DNA from: an uncultured Saprospiraceae bacterium | GTDB lineage: Bacteria; Bacteroidota; Bacteroidia; Chitinophagales; Saprospiraceae | Direction of reading: 5' to 3' | Assembly: GCA_938016265.1 (NCBI GenBank) | Contig: CALLWB010000041.1 | Span: forward strand, 1-64,000 | Length of the DNA: 64,000 nt | In this document: positions 16,610-25,701 of the stretch, one piece after another | How the letters are laid out: every line of letters starts with the position of its first letter | Position numbering within the stretch: the first letter of the stretch is position 1 | The notes under the pieces: model-generated | Database searches by the model: none | Told to the model about the DNA's origin: nothing | Seen by the model: only the letters and a program-made list of their open reading frames with translations | Position numbers and translations under genes: made by a program

Positions 16610-17845
16610 ATGAACCTTCCAGTCAAAATAGCGCGTCGATATCTGTTTTCTAAGAAATCGACCAATGCCATCAATATTATTTCCGGCATCTCCGTATTTG
16701 GGATTACTGTGGGTACGGCAGCGTTGATTTTGGTGATGTCTGTTTTTAATGGTTTTGGTGACTTTATTGGAGGACTTTATGATGCATTCAATCCTGATCT
16801 CAAAGTCAGTCCTATAGAAGGAAAAGTATTCACTCCAGACCTCGATAAACTCAATCAAATTGCCAGCCTTGACAATGTGGTCGCGATTGCTAGAACGCTG
16901 GAGGAAAATGCCATGTTCGAATATGGAAACAACAATGATTTTGGAATAATAAAAGGAGTAGACCAATATTATGATGACGTGACCTCAATTGACACGTCGA
17001 TCATTCGCGGCAATTATGCGTTGCAAGCTGACGGTGTTGACTACGCTGTCATTGGCCAAGGCGTAGAAGGCAAAATGGACATCAACGTCAATGACATGTT
17101 CAAATCGCTAGCGGTATATATGCCCAAGCGAAAAAAATCCTCTGGCCTAGCTGGAGGCAACCCCTTGAAGAAAAAATACCTAAAACCTGTCGGCACGTTC
17201 GCTATTTATCAAAATGACTTCGATGATCAGTACGTCCTTGTTCCGATGAGTTTCGCCCAGGACATTCTCAGCTATAAAAACAATGAAGTCAGCTTCCTGG
17301 AGATCAAACTCGCTCCTGAAAAAGACAACAGCCAAACCATCGCCCAAATAAAAGACATCCTTGGAAGCAGTTTTTCAGTAAAAGACCGCTACGAACAAGA
17401 TGAGGCGTTTTTCAGAATCATGAAATTGGAAAAATGGATTGCTTATATCCTACTCACCTTTACGGTGCTGCTAGTGGCCTTCAATATGATTGGGTCCTTG
17501 TGGATGTTGGTGATTGACAAAAAAAGTGATATCGCGATATTGAAGTCTATTGGTGCGACACCTGCTTTGGTGCGCAATATCTTTCTTACCGAAGGGATGA
17601 TGCTTTCCTTGTTCGGCATGTTGATCGGATTTATTCTAGCGGTGGTGCTTTGCCTTGTCCAGCAGCGATTTGGCATTATCACTTTGCAGGGCGGTGACGC
17701 ATTTATTGTACAGGCCTATCCTGTCAGTATGCAAATCGGAGATTTCGTCCTTGTCTTTTTTACGGTATTGACGATTGGTGCGGTGGCGTCTCTTTTTCCT
17801 GCTTTGCGGGCCAGTCGGATTCCTGCTATGATTCGGGAGGATTAA
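16610..17845 (+). CDS. FtsX-type ABC permease (LolC/LolE-like)
   Basis: A 411-aa inner-membrane permease. One N-terminal helix (NAINIISGISVFGITVGTAA) precedes a periplasmic MacB-PCD-like domain (about 45-250). Three C-terminal helices form the FtsX domain (about 270-405), including AFNMIGSLWMLVIDKKSDIA, LKSIGATPALVRNIFLTEG and the final ALRASRIPAMIRED. This fits the permease of a lipoprotein-release complex that extracts lipoproteins from the inner membrane. No ATPase gene is adjacent, so the LolD partner must be elsewhere. It lies behind rbfA and is probably co-transcribed. Confidence 0.85.
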   Translation: MNLPVKIARRYLFSKKSTNAINIISGISVFGITVGTAALILVMSVFNGFGDFIGGLYDAFNPDLKVSPIEGKVFTPDLDKLNQIASLDNVVAIARTLEENAMFEYGNNNDFGIIKGVDQYYDDVTSIDTSIIRGNYALQADGVDYAVIGQGVEGKMDINVNDMFKSLAVYMPKRKKSSGLAGGNPLKKKYLKPVGTFAIYQNDFDDQYVLVPMSFAQDILSYKNNEVSFLEIKLAPEKDNSQTIAQIKDILGSSFSVKDRYEQDEAFFRIMKLEKWIAYILLTFTVLLVAFNMIGSLWMLVIDKKSDIAILKSIGATPALVRNIFLTEGMMLSLFGMLIGFILAVVLCLVQQRFGIITLQGGDAFIVQAYPVSMQIGDFVLVFFTVLTIGAVASLFPALRASRIPAMIRED

Positions 17846-17863
17846 AAATGCTAGTTGGTAGAA

Positions 17864-18319
17864 CTACTTCCTAACCATTCCGATATGTGGAATGTCATCT
17901 TCCAGATACTCCTCTGTGTACTGTACAAAGTCAAACGACTCGTAGTATTTTTTCAAGTACGTTTGTGCAGAAATTCGAATTTGATTGTCGGGGAATATTT
18001 TTTGGATCCATTTTATGGAATGCTGCATTAATTCTTTGCCGACGCCCTGACCTCTGATTTTCTGACTTGTGGCGACTCGTCCTATGGAAACGGCGTCTGG
18101 ATAGGAAACCCCTTTGGGCACTAATCGGGTACACGCCACAACTTCTCCATTGCTTTCTGCAAATAGATGCCAGGAGTCCAGGTCTTTACCATCCGCATCC
18201 AGGTAAGGGCAGTCTTGCTCAACTACAAAAACTTCTTGACGGATTTTCATCAAGTCATGCAATTGAAGCAGGGTCAAATCCTTGAAGTGAAGGCATTTCC
18301 AAACTAGCGGTTCATTCAT
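17864..18319 (-). CDS. ElaA-type GNAT acetyltransferase
   Basis: A 151-aa N-acetyltransferase of the ElaA subgroup. The start LTLLQLHDLMKIRQEVFVVE and DCPYLDADGKDLDSWHL are highly characteristic. The acetyl-CoA pyrophosphate loop is IGRVATSQKIRGQGVGKELM (Q/RxxGxG/A). The natural acceptor of ElaA proteins is not established. Its start codon overlaps the recX stop codon (ATGA), so the two genes are translationally coupled. Confidence 0.88.
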   Translation of the reverse strand: MNEPLVWKCLHFKDLTLLQLHDLMKIRQEVFVVEQDCPYLDADGKDLDSWHLFAESNGEVVACTRLVPKGVSYPDAVSIGRVATSQKIRGQGVGKELMQHSIKWIQKIFPDNQIRISAQTYLKKYYESFDFVQYTEEYLEDDIPHIGMVRK

Positions 18320-18783
18320 TTTAGTTCATCTAGTAAGTGGTAAATCAATTCCGACTCATAGCCTTTGGTAAGAGCGTGAGAAACTACTTTTTGTCTCAAT
18401 TTCCAAGGATCTCTTTCTGGAGTCGTTTTTATTTTTTTGATTAATATTTTTGTCAACATGTTCCGATAGTCCTTAAGGTCAATTTCTTTAAATCCCTTTT
18501 TCATACAGTAATCAGAGATATCACGCCGTCTTAACTCCCGAGCAATTTTGTTTTTTCCCCAGCCTTTCATATAAAACTTACCCCGGCAGTAGGACTTAGC
18601 AAATCGTTCTTCATTCAAGAAATCATCCTTGATCAACTCTGCTATGATGACTTCTACATCCAATCCACGCATCCCCAACTTTATCAGTTTATAGCGGACT
18701 TCCTGATGGCACCGATCCTGGTAGGCGCAATATTTTTGCAATTTGGCCAACGCGGTGCTGACTGTTAAGTATTCTTTTCTCAA
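18316..18783 (-). CDS. recX: Regulatory protein RecX
   Basis: A 155-aa helical RecX-family protein, which in other bacteria binds RecA filaments and limits recombinase activity. Family features are CAYQDRCHQEVRYKLIKLGM, the DDFLNEERFAKSYCRGKF core and the repeated three-helix units with KGFKEIDLKDYR. The length is at the short end of the usual range. It is the first gene of a two-gene minus-strand operon with the ElaA-type acetyltransferase and is divergent from the MFS gene. Confidence 0.88.
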   Translation of the reverse strand: MRKEYLTVSTALAKLQKYCAYQDRCHQEVRYKLIKLGMRGLDVEVIIAELIKDDFLNEERFAKSYCRGKFYMKGWGKNKIARELRRRDISDYCMKKGFKEIDLKDYRNMLTKILIKKIKTTPERDPWKLRQKVVSHALTKGYESELIYHLLDELK

Positions 18784-18812
18784 AACATTTCTAAGTTTAT
18801 CAAGTTAAAGAG

Positions 18813-18820
18813 TATGTTTG
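18813..18820 (+). promoter_or_regulatory. -7 promoter box (TATGTTTG) of the MFS gene
   Basis: A perfect TAnnTTTG match in the recX/MFS divergent region, 57 nt upstream of the MFS start codon. Confidence 0.5.
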
Positions 18821-18877
18821 CGACTTGAAGATTTTAAAACCGACTTGTAGCTATAAAAATATCCTGAACTAATCTAA

Positions 18878-20158
18878 TTGAAGAATTTAAGCGCCATAAT
18901 TTTACTTTTTATTGCCAACTCTGTTTCTGGAGTTGCGCAAGGTATCAGTATGATTGCTATTCCCTGGTATTTTGCTCAGCAGGAAGAGACCCGGAAATTT
19001 GCGATCATCTATATATTGGTCAACTTTATTTCACTGGCCTGGGGTCCGCTTAGTGGGACATTTGTTGACAAATATAACCGTAAAAATATCTTTTTAGCAA
19101 TTACTGTGGTTAGCGGGTTGTTGTTGGCGGGTGTTTCGTGGTATGGATATTTGTTGGGTGGGTTGCCCTGGTACATGGTGGCTTTTGTTTTTGCCTTTAC
19201 TTTTTTCAACTACAATATTCACTATCCGACCTTGTATGCTTTTGTGCAAGAGATCACTGAGCAACGGTTTTATGGCAAGGTGGCTTCTTATATTGAGATA
19301 CAGGGACAACTCACGAGCATGCTTGCTGGAGCTGGTGCGGCGATGCTCCTCGAAGGCGCACCAACTGGCCAAATGGAGTTGGTCGGTCTCCCCATTCACC
19401 TTCCCTTTCCGATTGAAAAGTGGGCCATTCATGAGATCTTTTTTATAGATGCTTGCACGTACGCCGTTGCCTTTGTGTTTATCCTTTTAATACGATTTAT
19501 TCCAATAAAAATAAGACATCCAGAAACCGGAACCATTCGTCAACGGCTGGTTATTGGGATAAATTACCTTAAGGAGAATAAAAGTATTTTTCTATTTGGG
19601 GTCGCCTCGTATTCGATATTTGTCACGGTATTAATTTCTACCTTTTTCCTATTTGCCATCTATGTAAGCAACCATCTGCAAGCTGGTGGTGATGTATTTG
19701 CATCTTGTGAGATGATGTATGCACTGGGAGCTGTTTTTGCTGGAGTGGGCATCAGACGTTTATTTCGAGGAGTCAATTCTGTTAAGGCGATCTTTTTACT
19801 TACGTTAATTACAGCCGGGCTATTTTTCACGTTAGCCATCAGCAAGTCCCTATTTGTCTTTTATTTACTTTCCCTGGTTTTAGGTATTTCAAATGCAGGA
19901 ACGAGAATATTGCGGGTCAATTATCTATTTCACCATGTTCCGAATCAAGTTTATGGTAGGGCAGGGAGTATTTTTTTCTTGACGAATGTGAGCTTTAGAA
20001 TTTTATTTCTTGGTTTATTTTATCTCTCCTTCTTCCACGAAAAAAATAATGTAATCTATACCTTCGCAATTTTAGGTGTCTTCCTATTAGCAAATGCATT
20101 TGTCCTACTTCGATTTAGCATGAAGTCAAATGATCTTCCTGCACAACTTATAGAGTAG
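18878..20158 (+). CDS. MFS transporter
   Basis: A 426-aa protein with twelve predicted helices. The helix 2-3 loop contains GTFVDKYNRKNIFLA, the MFS signature (GxLaDrxgRkx). The N terminus SAIILLFIANSVSGVAQGIS and the extended central loop (about 195-215, RHPETGTIRQRLVIGINYLK) resemble EntS/macrolide-efflux-type exporters. Substrate unknown; export of a small hydrophobic compound is the likeliest role. Translation begins at a TTG (18878); no ATG fits the first helix. Confidence 0.8.
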   Translation: MKNLSAIILLFIANSVSGVAQGISMIAIPWYFAQQEETRKFAIIYILVNFISLAWGPLSGTFVDKYNRKNIFLAITVVSGLLLAGVSWYGYLLGGLPWYMVAFVFAFTFFNYNIHYPTLYAFVQEITEQRFYGKVASYIEIQGQLTSMLAGAGAAMLLEGAPTGQMELVGLPIHLPFPIEKWAIHEIFFIDACTYAVAFVFILLIRFIPIKIRHPETGTIRQRLVIGINYLKENKSIFLFGVASYSIFVTVLISTFFLFAIYVSNHLQAGGDVFASCEMMYALGAVFAGVGIRRLFRGVNSVKAIFLLTLITAGLFFTLAISKSLFVFYLLSLVLGISNAGTRILRVNYLFHHVPNQVYGRAGSIFFLTNVSFRILFLGLFYLSFFHEKNNVIYTFAILGVFLLANAFVLLRFSMKSNDLPAQLIE

Positions 20159-20389
20159 CCCCGCTTTAATCAAGAATGCCCAAAAGTTTGATTGGATTTG
20201 GATCGTCCCGAATGGGGTTGTAAAACGCGGAGACGCAGAGTTTATCGCAAAGAATTATCTTAATGGATGGTTAATCCGTCGTGGACGATCATTCGCTCCA
20301 AAAAGAAACAATATCAACAATAATATTGCGAATCAAATTTAGTCCAGTCCATCTATACACTACTCTTCGTCTTTCTACTTACTACCTCA

Positions 20390-21958
20390 CTACTTTACAA
20401 TTATAAACTCAATTCGTCTATTCTTGTCCTTATTGGTTTCGGTGTCGTTTGGAGAAATAGGTTCTGATTCTCCAACACCCTCCGTTCTGATTCTTGAGCG
20501 ATCGATTCCTTCTTTCATCAGATGCCTGGATACCGCATAAGCTCTTCTTTCAGAAAGCCTTCTGTTGTACTCATTATCGCCGTCTGTATCGGTGTGCGCT
20601 CTAATCAAAATTTGTTGGCCGCACTGCGAAAGCAGGGTAACAATCTTGTCCAATTCAGTCTTAGATGACAATTTGAGCTTGGCTTTGTCAGAATCAAACT
20701 TTATCCGATTACCAATTTGTTCCAGCATATTTTCAGGCAAATCACAAGGGACTGCATTTGAATTGCTAGTCGTCGTTGTCGTGGATGGCCGTGTAGCAGG
20801 TATCGCTGGTTTGGTTGGCTTTGGAGGATTCGTTCCTACTGATGGTTGATAGATCGATGGCTTGGAAGGTCTTGGAGGTGGTCGATAAGCTTGAGCTTCA
20901 GGATCAATCCCCATTTTTAGATTAGTCATTCCTTTTGCGTCATAAGGACAGCCATTGTATTTTTTCAGTCCCCAGACATCCGGACAATTATCATTGTCAT
21001 CAACAATACCGTCTGCGTCTCTGTCCGGGCAGCCCTTAGCAGAAAGGTGGCCAGCAACACCGGGACATTTATCATTTTTATCAGAAATCAAATCACCATC
21101 TCGATCTACCAACGATTGAGGGCAGCCATAATTCTCTTTGGTACCAAAATCAGAAGGGCAGCGATCAGCTGGATCTGCTACTCCATCGCGGTCAGAGTCT
21201 AGGCATCCATTCAGGTTGCTGTATCCTTTTATTGTTGGGCACTGGTCCTCGACATCAAGTACACCATCGCCATCCATGTCTGGGCAACCGGTTTTACTCC
21301 CTACTGCTTTAATCCGTGGGCAGCGATCAAGGTAATCCGGTATCCCATCAGAGTCGCTATCTCCAGCTTCTGGTGAAATTTTCCTGCTTTTTCTAGCTTT
21401 CATATTTACCACAAATCCGAGAGAATGATGCAAATAACTTTCAGAATTGGCAACTCCTAAATTGTAAGACGTTTGCAATATTATGTAACTGGATTGTTTA
21501 ATTCTAAATCCGAGTCCTAGTCCTACAGGAGCGGAAATTCCCAGATCCGCACCATTATACTTATTGATGCCAATACCCACTTTTAAGGAAGGCATGATGA
21601 TCGAATTTTCCTTAAACATATACCCATTATAAAACTTATACTTGAGGAATGGATTGGCATCGTAGAAGAAGTCTCTCCACAGTCCTCCTGTCAATGGATT
21701 GTCTTCTCCTGCAGGGTGACGAACCACCGCAAAGGAGCTTTCCACACCAAAATCAAAGGATTTGTTCACATATCGGTTGATAGAAAACTGAATGCCATGT
21801 TCGTATTCATCGAGATTAAAAAATCCTTCTTGTAGTGCATAAAAACTGAAGCTGCTTGGGTGTAAGCCTAAGCCCCACTTCAATCCTTTATTTTGAGCAT
21901 CGGCCTTAAAACAAAGCAAAATCCCAACAATTGCAAGTAAATAGGAGTACTTAATCAT
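20390..21958 (-). CDS. OmpA-family outer-membrane protein with TSP3 calcium repeats
   Basis: From the ATG at 21958 the product has about 522 aa. A signal peptide (MIKYSYLLAIVGILLCFKADA) precedes an N-terminal beta-barrel-like domain (about 22-190). At least five thrombospondin type-3 repeats follow (DSDGIPDYLDRCP, DMDGDGVLDVEDQCP and others), which are predicted calcium binders, then a Pro/Thr-rich linker. The C-terminal OmpA peptidoglycan-binding domain contains RAHTDTDGDNEYNRRLSERR and NRRIEFI. It should tether the outer membrane to peptidoglycan. A longer frame starts at 22015, but the -7 box at 21983-21976 lies inside that extension, which supports the downstream start. Confidence 0.9.
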   Translation of the reverse strand: MIKYSYLLAIVGILLCFKADAQNKGLKWGLGLHPSSFSFYALQEGFFNLDEYEHGIQFSINRYVNKSFDFGVESSFAVVRHPAGEDNPLTGGLWRDFFYDANPFLKYKFYNGYMFKENSIIMPSLKVGIGINKYNGADLGISAPVGLGLGFRIKQSSYIILQTSYNLGVANSESYLHHSLGFVVNMKARKSRKISPEAGDSDSDGIPDYLDRCPRIKAVGSKTGCPDMDGDGVLDVEDQCPTIKGYSNLNGCLDSDRDGVADPADRCPSDFGTKENYGCPQSLVDRDGDLISDKNDKCPGVAGHLSAKGCPDRDADGIVDDNDNCPDVWGLKKYNGCPYDAKGMTNLKMGIDPEAQAYRPPPRPSKPSIYQPSVGTNPPKPTKPAIPATRPSTTTTTSNSNAVPCDLPENMLEQIGNRIKFDSDKAKLKLSSKTELDKIVTLLSQCGQQILIRAHTDTDGDNEYNRRLSERRAYAVSRHLMKEGIDRSRIRTEGVGESEPISPNDTETNKDKNRRIEFIIVK

Positions 21959-21975
21959 AGTAGTAGTTACGTTTT

Positions 21976-21983
21976 CAAATATA
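21976..21983 (-). promoter_or_regulatory. -7 promoter box (TATATTTG) of the OmpA-family gene
   Basis: Perfect TAnnTTTG match 17 nt upstream of the ATG at 21958, implying a leader of only about 12 nt. It decides between the two possible start codons. Confidence 0.6.
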
Positions 21984-22185
21984 ATATTCTTACTAAGTAG
22001 TTGGACATTTCCCAAAAAAGGTTGTTTGTCAAGCCTTTAATTATTAAGAAACTTCAACTATTAGCGATGCATTTAGCACACAAAAAATGAACAATGCCGG
22101 GCACGCATATTGTTCTTTAAGAATTTGGGATAGGTAGTATTCAGTGATGCCCTCTGGCGTATTCGTTTGTAAATTAATCAAATAA

Positions 22186-23727
22186 TTATTTCAAAAACAA
22201 ATTTTTCATGTCTACTCCTTTACTAACATGCTGTTCTATCTCTTCAATAGGTATTCTTATTTGTTCTAATGTGTCTCTATCTCTGAGTGTTACGGTGTTT
22301 TCCTCTAAGGTTTCAAAGTCAACAGTTACGCAATATGGAGTACCAATTGCATCTTGTCTTCTGTACCGTCTTCCAATAGCATCTTTTTCGTCATATTGAC
22401 AGTTAAAAGAAAATTTAATTTTATTAAAAATTGCTTTTGCTTTTTCGGTAAGTTCTTCCTTGTTTTTCAATAAAGGCAAAACGGCGCATTTTATAGGAGC
22501 AATTGCTGGGTGAAGTTTAAGGACGATTCGTTGGGAGTCTTTACCCTTTGCATCAGGTACCATTTCTTCGGTATATGCGTTGCTAATTGCAGCAAGGAAC
22601 ATTCGGTCACAGCCGATCGATGTTTCTACGACATACGGTACATAGTTTTCTTGTAGCTCGGGATCAAAGTATTGAATGTTGCGACCGGATAACTCCTGGT
22701 GTTGTTTTAGGTCGAAGTCTGTTCTAGAGTGAATGCCTTCAATTTCTCTAAACCCAAATGGGAAGTCAAATTGAATATCTACTGCAGCATTCGCATAATG
22801 TGCTAGTTTATCATGGTCGTGAAACCGCAATTTTTCCGCTGGTGAGCCCATTGCTTTGTGCCATTCCAAGCGTGCTTCCTTCCAGTAGTTGTACCATTTC
22901 ATTTCTTCACCGGGGCGAACAAAAAACTGCATTTCCATTTGTTCGAACTCGCGCATTCTGAAGATAAACTGTCTGGCAACGATCTCATTTCTGAAAGCCT
23001 TCCCTATTTGTGCAATACCGAATGGAATCTTCTGTCTTGATGTCTTTTGGACATTCAGAAAATTGACAAAAATTCCTTGGGCCGTTTCTGGTCGCAAATA
23101 CAATTTGCCTTCTTCGCCAGCTACTGTCCCGAGCTGCGTAGAAAACATAAGATTGAATTGGCGCACATCCGTCCATTCTTTTGAGCCGCTAACCGGGCAA
23201 GCGATTTCTAGTTCGATGATCAGGTCTCTGATTTCTTCTAGCGTGCCCTCGGCTAGTCGTTTAGCGATGGCGGCATTTTTTTCAAGATACCCGACGACGC
23301 GAGGATTGGTTTCCCGGTATTGTTTTTCGTCAAAAGAATCACCAAATCGTTTTTTGGCTTTTTTGATTTCTTTATTGATTTTGCCTTCTACCTTCTCCAT
23401 GTAGTCTTCTACCAGTACATCTGCTCGATATCTTTTCTTGGAGTCTTTGTTGTCGATCAAAGGGTCATTGAATGCATCGACGTGGCCGGATGCCTTCCAC
23501 GTTTTTGGGTGCATAAATATTGCAGCATCAAGGCCAACAATGTTTTCATGCATCTGTACCATTGACTGCCACCAATACTTTTTTATATTATTTTTTAACT
23601 CTACCCCATAAGGGCCGTAGTCATAAACTGCAGATAATCCATCATACACTTCGCTGGAAGGAAATACAAATCCGTACTCCTTACAATGCGATACTACTTT
23701 CTTAAAATTCTCGTCTTGATTTGCCAT
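22186..23727 (-). CDS. glyS: Glycine--tRNA ligase (single-chain alpha2 type)
   Basis: A 513-aa class II synthetase that charges tRNA-Gly. Seen are the N-terminal KEYGFVFPSSEVYDGLSAVY segment, motif 1 around DYGPYGVELKNNI, motif 2 (FRNEIVARQFIFRMREFEQM) and motif 3 near ETSIGCDRMFLAAI. The C-terminal anticodon-binding domain follows (HPAIAPIKCAVLPL onwards). This is the eukaryote/Gram-positive-like homodimeric type, not the alpha2-beta2 type of most Proteobacteria, and is normal for Bacteroidota. The -7 box ends only 7 nt before the ATG. Confidence 0.95.
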   Translation of the reverse strand: MANQDENFKKVVSHCKEYGFVFPSSEVYDGLSAVYDYGPYGVELKNNIKKYWWQSMVQMHENIVGLDAAIFMHPKTWKASGHVDAFNDPLIDNKDSKKRYRADVLVEDYMEKVEGKINKEIKKAKKRFGDSFDEKQYRETNPRVVGYLEKNAAIAKRLAEGTLEEIRDLIIELEIACPVSGSKEWTDVRQFNLMFSTQLGTVAGEEGKLYLRPETAQGIFVNFLNVQKTSRQKIPFGIAQIGKAFRNEIVARQFIFRMREFEQMEMQFFVRPGEEMKWYNYWKEARLEWHKAMGSPAEKLRFHDHDKLAHYANAAVDIQFDFPFGFREIEGIHSRTDFDLKQHQELSGRNIQYFDPELQENYVPYVVETSIGCDRMFLAAISNAYTEEMVPDAKGKDSQRIVLKLHPAIAPIKCAVLPLLKNKEELTEKAKAIFNKIKFSFNCQYDEKDAIGRRYRRQDAIGTPYCVTVDFETLEENTVTLRDRDTLEQIRIPIEEIEQHVSKGVDMKNLFLK

Positions 23728-23734
23728 ATTGCTG

Positions 23735-23742
23735 CAAATATA
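23735..23742 (-). promoter_or_regulatory. glyS: -7 promoter box (TATATTTG) immediately upstream of glyS
   Basis: A perfect TAnnTTTG match whose last base is 7 nt before the ATG, so the predicted transcript has a leader of only a few nucleotides. Confidence 0.6.
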
Positions 23743-23782
23743 TAGTTTTCATTAATAATTTTGCTGAAACAAAGAGTAATTA

Positions 23783-24640
23783 TTACTTACGTAAAAAAGA
23801 AAGAATTAGTTCATTTACTTTTTGCGGTTCTTCATGTGCCAGCCAGTGGCTTGCTTCTTCTAGAAAAACTAACTCTCCTTCTTTGCAATACTTCAAACTT
23901 TTGGTAGCCAGGATGGGTTCTAAAAATTGATCTTGTTTTCCCCAAATTATTTTAGTGGGGACAGAAACATGGCCATTTTCGAAGGCATCATACTTGAAAG
24001 GGAAACGTACTGCTGCCCGATACCAATTGATCATAGAAGACACTGCACCTTCTTTGCTCCAAGCAGTAATGTAATCCTTGAGATGTTCATTGGTAATTGA
24101 ATCATTTTTTGCCATAAGCAAAGCGTTTCTAAACATCGCATAGTTATTCCTCCTTACCAATACTTCAGGCATCCAAGGAAATTGAAACGCGATCATATAC
24201 CAACTTTTTAACAGTTGTTTTAAATTTTTGAAAATTGTCTCTTTTAAAGCCAGTGGATGTGGGACATTGAGAATCAATAGTTTTTCTATATATTCTGGGT
24301 GAGTTATAGCGAGGTGCCAGGCGATGACGGCTCCCCAATCGTGTCCGACCAGATATACTTTAGATTTGCCTGTTTGTTTTATTAGCTCGATGATGTCGCT
24401 GGCTAAAAGTTCAATCTTGTAGTCTGTTACGTTGGGTGGTTTATCTGACAAATTGTATCCTCTTTGGTCGGGGACTAAAACATGGAAGCCTTGGTCTTTG
24501 AAAAATTGAATTTGGTTTTTCCATCCTAGCCAGAATTCAGGAAATCCGTGTAAAAAAATGATGGTTGGCATTTCACGTTCCCCCTCTTCTACAACATGGA
24601 GGTTAATTGTGTTTACTAGGCAATTGAGGTTTCGAAGCAT
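23783..24640 (-). CDS. Epoxide-hydrolase-like alpha/beta hydrolase
   Basis: A 285-aa alpha/beta-hydrolase-fold enzyme. The oxyanion motif is HGFPE (residues 31-35) and the nucleophile elbow is VGHDWG with Asp101. The acid lies in IIWGKQDQFLEP and the catalytic His in EASHWLAHEEP near the C terminus. An Asp nucleophile with HGxP and a Trp after it (DWG) is the pattern of epoxide hydrolases and haloalkane dehalogenases; the W and HGFPE favour epoxide hydrolase. It is cytoplasmic, without signal peptide. Its gene is divergent from a TetR regulator 166 bp away, which may control it. Confidence 0.85.
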   Translation of the reverse strand: MLRNLNCLVNTINLHVVEEGEREMPTIIFLHGFPEFWLGWKNQIQFFKDQGFHVLVPDQRGYNLSDKPPNVTDYKIELLASDIIELIKQTGKSKVYLVGHDWGAVIAWHLAITHPEYIEKLLILNVPHPLALKETIFKNLKQLLKSWYMIAFQFPWMPEVLVRRNNYAMFRNALLMAKNDSITNEHLKDYITAWSKEGAVSSMINWYRAAVRFPFKYDAFENGHVSVPTKIIWGKQDQFLEPILATKSLKYCKEGELVFLEEASHWLAHEEPQKVNELILSFLRK

Positions 24641-24806
24641 TGAAAAAATTAAAAATACGTGATTTGCTCAGAGAAGAAAAAAGAATTTCGCATATTTGCA
24701 TGCACTTTGTTATAAAGTTGCGTTTGTAAAAAACCATATAAAACACCTTTATCCTCCTCTTAAACATTGAATATAGAAGTTTTTCTCAAAATTCAAGGAA
24801 AGGGTT

Positions 24807-25457
24807 ATGAAAAAAAACAAACAAGAAACAAAACAAAAAATTTATGCCGCTTTAGTTGAAATCATTGAAACTGAAGGAGTGCAAAAACTTGGGGTCAATG
24901 CAATTGCAAGAAAGGCAGGGGTATCGAAAGTATTGTTGTATAGGTATTATGGTGGCCTAAACGGCCTGCTAAAGGAATATACTTCCGATCCAGCATTTTT
25001 GCCGATAATTGAGGAGGCCGATTTGGAGGCACAGCTAAAAGAATATCAAAAAATAAAAGACCAACCTGAAAAACTGCACCAATTTAGGTCTGAGTTGTCT
25101 AAAATGACTGTTTCAAAGGTTATTGAAAATGTTCGTAATAACAAAGCACTTCAGGAGTCCATCCGCCTTCAAGTAATGGAATCTAATGATTTGACCAATC
25201 ATCTAATACAGAAAAGAAACCTCCTATTTGAAAAATTTGATGGGATTTGGGCGGAAGAAACCTCCTTTAACATACATGCTGTAACTTCTATTATTTCTTC
25301 CGCTATAGATTTTATGGCAATTACCATGGATACAAATTCTACCCTTCACGGCTCTATCGATCTCAAAACTGACGAGGGCTGGAAAGAAATCGAAAAAGCA
25401 TTTCATTATATGTTGGATGCTGTTCACGAAAAAATTTATACCGATTCCAAATCATAG
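24807..25457 (+). CDS. TetR/AcrR-family regulator
   Basis: A 216-aa repressor-type protein. The HTH is at about residues 10-55 (EIIETEGVQKLGVNAIARKA, then VSKVLLYRYYGGLNGLLKEY), the canonical TetR arrangement. The C-terminal two thirds is an all-helical ligand domain without recognisable specificity. It is divergent from the epoxide-hydrolase-like gene, the usual placement for a TetR controlling a neighbour, but no operator palindrome is obvious in the 166-bp gap. Confidence 0.85.
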   Translation: MKKNKQETKQKIYAALVEIIETEGVQKLGVNAIARKAGVSKVLLYRYYGGLNGLLKEYTSDPAFLPIIEEADLEAQLKEYQKIKDQPEKLHQFRSELSKMTVSKVIENVRNNKALQESIRLQVMESNDLTNHLIQKRNLLFEKFDGIWAEETSFNIHAVTSIISSAIDFMAITMDTNSTLHGSIDLKTDEGWKEIEKAFHYMLDAVHEKIYTDSKS

Positions 25458-25701
25458 ATAGGTTGGTTCTTGAAATGAACTAATTCTTACCCATTACAAA
25501 AGTAAATCTTTCTTGGATGTGTTAATTCTCTCTACTATTTTTTAATTAGCTGATATGCTCTGTAGAGGAAAGAGGTATTCCTGGCCTCCAATCTTACTTT
25601 TTCACTAAAATTTGATCATCTTTATCAAACCTCTATGCAGTTTTTGTATCTTGACTGCAAGACACTATTTTTTAGTCACTAACACTCAATAGTTTCACAA
25701 C

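Noticed and set aside
16265-16966. Overlapping minus-strand ORFs of up to 132 codons across rbfA and the permease start
   Set aside because: They are antisense to two well-supported genes, with no recognisable domains.
20390-22015. Longer OmpA-family reading from 22015
   Set aside because: It adds a non-signal extension before a perfect signal peptide and would place the start upstream of the promoter box.
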